A program made the translations under genes and the position numbers. This document shows, piece by piece, positions 59,573 through 64,000 of a stretch of 64,000 nucleotides of DNA. Below the pieces are notes generated by a model, which was given only the letters and a program-made list of their open reading frames with translations, was not told the origin of the DNA and searched no databases. Each line of letters opens with the position of its first letter. Position 1 is the first letter of the stretch. Source of the stretch: Plectrocnemia conspersa (taxonomy: Eukaryota; Arthropoda; Insecta; Trichoptera; Polycentropodidae); assembly GCA_009617715.1 (NCBI GenBank), contig VTFK01000123.1, positions 248,001 through 312,000 of the forward strand, in the 5' to 3' direction.

Positions 59573-60130
59573 TGGCACTCGAATTTTTTATTTATAAAAA
59601 TGCGCTATTATTATTAAAAAAAACCGGCCCCAATTGCAGTGACATTTATTGATTATAAATCTTTGTACTAAATTTATTTAATTTGTTGACTTAGAAAGCA
59701 TATTTTTTCTATAAAAATGTCATATAAGCAACGGTAGCAAAATGGTATAGTTATAGGCAAAATATTTTTTTCTAGTGTACCAAGATTAGTGGTGTACTAA
59801 TTTTTTAGAAAGTAAGTAGAAGAAGTAAAGATAATTAACTCTTAAATATGTTAGTTAAATAGAACTTTCATGATAATTAAATAAAAAAAATTGAATCGAA
59901 GTATTAGTCAACGCTCTTTAGTTCATTTTAGTAAAAACTCAAGAGTTATAATTTAGAGTTGCTTTTACTTTTACACCGCCACAAGAGTAACGGTACGTAC
60001 AGCTACTTTTTACTTTGAGATATATTTGAATTAAGAACAAGAAAGATACTATTCATATTAACAAAAATGTCTTATAAAGTAGTTACAAAAAGTTATTAGG
60101 TAAGATTTCACTACACCCATCCTTGCCGCT
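59573..60130. other. Intergenic DNA, nothing recognised
   Basis: AT-rich, no gene seen. Confidence 0.4.
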
Positions 60131-60136
60131 AGGCTT

Positions 60137-60450
60137 CTAGTTATCGCACTTTTTTTGCACTTTCGACCCAGATTCGGTGCGAAAACTGTTCGAAATATTT
60201 GCATCGGTAGCTTCGAGGTCCATTTGCCTCACGCACCGGTTAACATTGATCGTGGCCTTTATTATCTGGCCTAGGCCGTCTGACGACACACATTTTTCTC
60301 GCGCGCATCGAAATCGGTCCAGAAAGTTAAGGAGAAGAAGAAAAAACCGTCGTAAGGTTGTGCAACGCAAAACCACTTTCATTAGCCCCGAATGGAAGAT
60401 GAACGGCCGGTTAAAAATAAACCAGCGCAATGCCCAAACTGGTCGGTGAC
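60137..60450. promoter_or_regulatory. GC-richer island with frames on both strands
   Basis: A 97-codon minus frame and a 90-codon plus frame overlap completely. The plus frame is very basic in its second half (RNRSRKLRRRRKNRRK), a typical by-product of a purine-rich strand. No motif decides. It may be a 5' exon or promoter. If the frame at 61318-61809 belongs to a minus-strand gene, this island would lie downstream of that exon. Confidence 0.2.
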
Positions 60451-60655
60451 TTTTGGGTTTAGGTCATTCGCGAAGGGTCAATATAACCTCAGGTGTGATC
60501 TTGACAAGGAATTTCATGCGTTTTATTAACCAACACAAACTACAAGGACATGCTTAAAAATATGCTTATATCTTTTGAGGTATATATTAAATTATTGACG
60601 AGTATTTCATAGATCATGGACTAATAAAAATGCGTAAAGGTTTTATAATTTTATG

Positions 60656-60730
60656 ATGGGCCGGCGAACTTGAGGCTCGTGAGCCGCATACGGCTCTTAG
60701 GCTTTGCACGTGTTTCTCTAATTCATATCA
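60656..60730 (+). repeat. hAT-type transposon end fragment
   Basis: GGGCCGGCGAACTTGAGGCT, CGTGAGCCGCATACGGCTCT resembles the terminal segment of a widespread hAT group (CCGGCAAAC...CGCGAGCCGCATGCGGCTCTT). The palindrome GAGCCGCATACGGCTC is part of it. Only one end is visible. Confidence 0.5.
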
Positions 60731-61310
60731 ACTCTTTCAAATGAACGTAAGTAAAAAAAAAACAAGTTGAATGCACTTTTATTTGAGAAGCAAATACAGT
60801 AAACCTCCCTTATAGAGTTCCCCCCTACAGCGAAGTTTCCTATAGTGTAGTTTTTGTTACTGTTTGTCCCTTGACTTCGCTAGACCTATTCTGTGACGGG
60901 CGAAACGCCGCCGCGCTTTAACATCTCTTGAAATATAAATGGAAATACTGAACTTAATTAATTATATTAAATATACCTTAACCCCTGGAGTTTCTCTGAA
61001 ATCTTTCATGTTATTTTACGATTGTTTTAGTGCAAGATAGACAATAAAAACTCGAGAAGCAATGTAAATTATGTAATAAAAGTAAACTAGTTTTAATATT
61101 GTCGCTATGACGAGATAAAAAAATCATAATTATAATTTAGAGGAAATTCTAAATATTAAAATTATTCATATAAATGCTTTTTGATATCTAAAAACGAGAC
61201 CTTATAAGGAAAAATTTAGCGACTAAGATGAAATCAGTAGTGTGTTATCTGTTATCTTTTAATACCATAAAACATATGTGAAAATTTAGCTGATTGATAG
61301 ATAAAAACAA
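60731..61310. other. Intergenic DNA, nothing recognised
   Basis: AT-rich, no gene seen. Confidence 0.4.
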
Positions 61311-61317
61311 GGCAAGT

Positions 61318-61809
61318 TCAAAGTGTATCACCTACTATGTCAAACGCTGGCTCATCACCATATAAAACGAAATCCTGTTGTCGTTCCTTGACCCTGAAGA
61401 GCTTTCGAATGACCCTTCTGAAGTCGGACAATGAACCAAGCACGGCGCATAAGACTAGCCTAACGAGTTCCAAGTCTTCGATGATATTTTTGGCGAAGTA
61501 TGGTTGTAAAAAGTGGACACACTCGCCGGTCAACGACATGATAGGAATATGGAAATTTTCCCAATGGAAATCATAGAGATTGGTCTCGTTCCGGAGGCTG
61601 GGCATCGTGGTCGTACGAAATTGACTTCTGATGGACGCAAATTGAACCGAACAATCGAGTTCGCAAAGGGTTAACACCAATTTGAATGGCTCTCTGTCTA
61701 TGTGTGTCTCTAATTGTAATAGTTTTGGTACGATTGTTTCAATGGTGATAAATTGACTATGGCTGAGAGTACAAATGGGGACCAAATAAGGAAAAGAACA
61801 GCTCATCAT
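61318..61809 (-). CDS. 163-codon open frame, probable exon of an unrecognised gene
   Basis: This is the longest simple open frame after the 5.2-6.0 kb exon, with near-balanced base composition in AT-rich surroundings. It reads MMSCSFPYLVPICTLSHSQF, PKLLQLETHIDREPFKLVLT, SLRNETNLYDFHWENFHIPI, LELVRLVLCAVLGSLSDFRR, and FRVKERQQDFVLYGDEPAFD, ending at 61318. Upstream the frame is open for a few codons more (HLCYDTE). A candidate acceptor CGATACAG lies just before the ATGs, and a candidate donor (AGTAG|GTGATA, 61336/61335) lies just before the stop. It is most likely an internal or first exon of a helical cytosolic protein. I recognise no domain. A single-exon gene is the alternative. Confidence 0.5.
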   Translation of the reverse strand: MMSCSFPYLVPICTLSHSQFITIETIVPKLLQLETHIDREPFKLVLTLCELDCSVQFASIRSQFRTTTMPSLRNETNLYDFHWENFHIPIMSLTGECVHFLQPYFAKNIIEDLELVRLVLCAVLGSLSDFRRVIRKLFRVKERQQDFVLYGDEPAFDIVGDTL

Positions 61810-61821
61810 TTCTGTATCGTA

Positions 61822-64000
61822 GCATAAATGCTAATTTATGGCGCAATATCTAATAAATAAATGACCATATTTGGGGTTTGATTGGGGTCGTTTTATACCC
61901 CGTTCCGTCTAACACGTATTGATCAGATAAACTGCATAATTGAAAATTATTGCTTTTTAAAAAAAAATTAACGGCAATCGAATATTCGTGGATGTAGGTC
62001 AAAAAATCGCTCAGTTTATAATATGATAACTTTCAATAAATTATCGCCGATTGTTTAACATGTTTTATGTGTGAAATTTGCTCTTCCGTCTATCAGCGTA
62101 TAATATTGCTATTCAATTAATTTGGATAAAGAGCTATTGTGACGGCGGATATTGGATAATGAGGTTACTAATTGCTAGATTTTGATGATCACGGAAGCAA
62201 TCACTTAGAAGTCGACTGAGCCTCGGATATATCCAAAATCATAAAAAATAATTCAATACAATACATGTGATATTCGGTTAATTGGCTTCTTTTATTATGC
62301 AATAATAACAGTCAGGAAGTATTAGACATGTAAGATATGTACGTGAAATGTATTAAAAAAAGAGTTGACCCAGAAGTTCACGTACAATCTATTTTGATAA
62401 AAAGAACTGTATTTTATTGTCTTTAAAACTATAATTAATATTGAAGTTGGCATTTTGGGTCATTTGGTCCATCGCGTGGTTGCTTCATCAGAAAAAGTAA
62501 CCAAATTATCTCCAATTCCCACATTTCAAGAATTTTTTCGACCGAACATATATGATACGATTGTAATTAGAGATTTTCTAATTGTGTAACCTTAAGTTAT
62601 TGTTATTGCATATCTTATTTTTTAAGTTTCACCATTTATTAATAAAAAAGTACATATTCAAAATTTTAATTGCTAACAAATGATAAATATAAAAAAAACA
62701 ATCCTTACAATATATATTTAAATAAACAATGGAATTATATCTCACGAAGATCGTTAAAGTAAATAAAATTTAAACGAGGAAGTTACAAATATTCATATAA
62801 AGACTGTTTCGTATTGTTTTAAGTATTATCTATTGTAGTAGATCATTATTTTGCGATGTACGCAAAACTAGTTGTAGAAGCAAAATATGAATTAAAAATA
62901 GTTTGATTTTACATTTTTTAATAATATCAATTTGACAGTTTATGAGCGAGACATAAAACTTTTACGACTATAGAAAAAATTGTTTTGTGTCTAATTATTG
63001 AAAACATCTGACATAACAAATTATCTAAATGCCTTAAAAAAAATTATGTAATTATATTTATACATTTTTCATAATCGATATTTAGTATATCAACTTTCCT
63101 AATATATAATTACGCTAATGTGGTTCAAATTACGCATAAATGAGTCAGCGGCTCCTAAAGTTAGTTTTACGAATTACACAAATTGTGGCCTGTAATGTGT
63201 TATAATAATAAATATATTTTTTCACAAATAAATATTATTTATGAGAATTATTATAGCTCCAGTTGTATTTTTTTTCTTATAGGGGCTTGTGTTTCAGTTT
63301 TTAAATAAATAAAAAAAATGTTTTATTAATCATGATAAATTATATAAAATATTTTGTTTATTTTTTTATAGATGTTTATTTTATTACTTTGTATGCAATG
63401 GTTTTGGGTCTAAAACCCTAAAGCCGATTGCCTGACGGTTGTAATCCCGAAAGATCGATCACCTTCAGGGCCAGCCCAAGGGGCAGGGCAATCAAAATAA
63501 TGGCATAACATTTTTTACAAAATTTTAATACAAAATCTGAAATTGGTTGGCAAGTGTACCTGCAATCACATGCATACGATCAGAAACCGCTGAGAATTAG
63601 AGAAATAACTAAAAATTATTCCGTAGAACTAACGATTGATATTTTAAATTAGCTTTAATGTATTAAAGCTTATCTATGATACATAACACACTTACATATA
63701 AATTATTTTAGACAAAATATCAGTTGCCCTGGAGTCATAAAAACGCCACAAAAAATAGTTTGTTTTTATTTATGTTTAAAAAACTGCAAAATATTCTATA
63801 ACTTTTTTAAATATGTAAAGATATTAATTTTACATTCTTTAAAAAGCGGCTGCACTAAATTTTAATGGTATATTTTAAATGCATGCATAGTCAATGGGTT
63901 AAAAAAATGTTATAGCGATTCGATGATAGTCTTATGGTAACCATATATTCTGCATATCGTCGCTCTATGCACACTTTTGTTAAGTACCACTATATTCTTT
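61822..64000. other. AT-rich DNA to the window edge
   Basis: No supported gene. A GC-richer patch with GCCGATTGCCTGACGGTTGT and GGGCCAGCCCAAGGGGCAGG at 63420-63490 has no frame and no tRNA fold that I could draw. It may be another small repeat fragment. Confidence 0.4.

Noticed and set aside
60177..60449. Arg-rich plus-strand frame as a nuclear protein
   Set aside because: The basic run comes from a purine-rich GAAGAAGAAAAA strand, and an equally long frame is open on the other strand.
63420..63490. GC-rich patch as a tRNA or SINE
   Set aside because: I could not draw a cloverleaf or find A and B boxes at proper spacing.

Overview
The window is AT-rich, intron-bearing nuclear DNA of an arthropod, most likely an insect. 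The order is not resolvable by eye. The reasons are spliceosomal introns with GT..AG borders, an animal procollagen prolyl hydroxylase, a DNAJC12 orthologue, and dense class II elements (hAT, Tc1/mariner, fold-back MITEs) with decayed non-LTR reverse transcriptase. There are no bacterial operons, CRISPR arrays, rRNA genes or convincing tRNA genes.

Two genes can be rebuilt exon by exon. DNAJC12 (41492-46958, +) has three exons that join in frame into a 168-residue J-domain protein, with a 4.9 kb second intron full of repeats. A prolyl 4-hydroxylase alpha subunit (50670-53446, -) has eleven coding exons that join into a 548-residue secretory enzyme with all iron and 2-oxoglutarate ligands. The two genes converge, with about 3.7 kb between their stop codons. 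They have no evident joint function.

Three further coding-like segments are less certain, all on the minus strand. One is a Ser/Arg-rich exon at 5245-6032 with an apparent one-base frameshift. One is a 163-codon open frame at 61318-61809, probably one exon of an unrecognised gene. The third is a decayed coding stretch at 3174-3695. Weaker exon-like pieces lie near 30.4-30.6 kb and 28.5-28.9 kb.

The rest is mostly transposon debris. 8-18 kb holds a hAT family: one long decayed copy (8220-11598) carrying nested insertions, and two short deletion derivatives (15095-15709 and 17292-17927) with perfect TIRs and perfect 8-bp target duplications. 18.1-18.6 kb looks like a solo LTR. 24.9-26.4 kb is a subrepeat-ended element with a mariner relic inside. 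A composite MITE family ('GAGCGTTCCCAC') recurs at 12.5, 26.4, 35.2, 49.2 and 53.7 kb. A 1.0-1.1 kb non-autonomous element is present at 10.0-11.0 kb and, inverted, at 58.5-59.6 kb. 54.8-56.3 kb is a tandem array whose ~0.5 kb units each carry a reverse-transcriptase motif, followed by an open RT fragment. Several loci share an odd design: terminal inverted arrays of short degenerate words on A/T linkers. GC-richer islands without a clear frame (12.35, 21.0, 24.3, 36.5 and 60.2 kb) are possible promoters or 5' exons.

Splice sites, reading frames and repeat matches were found by reading the sequence. No alignment or database search was run.
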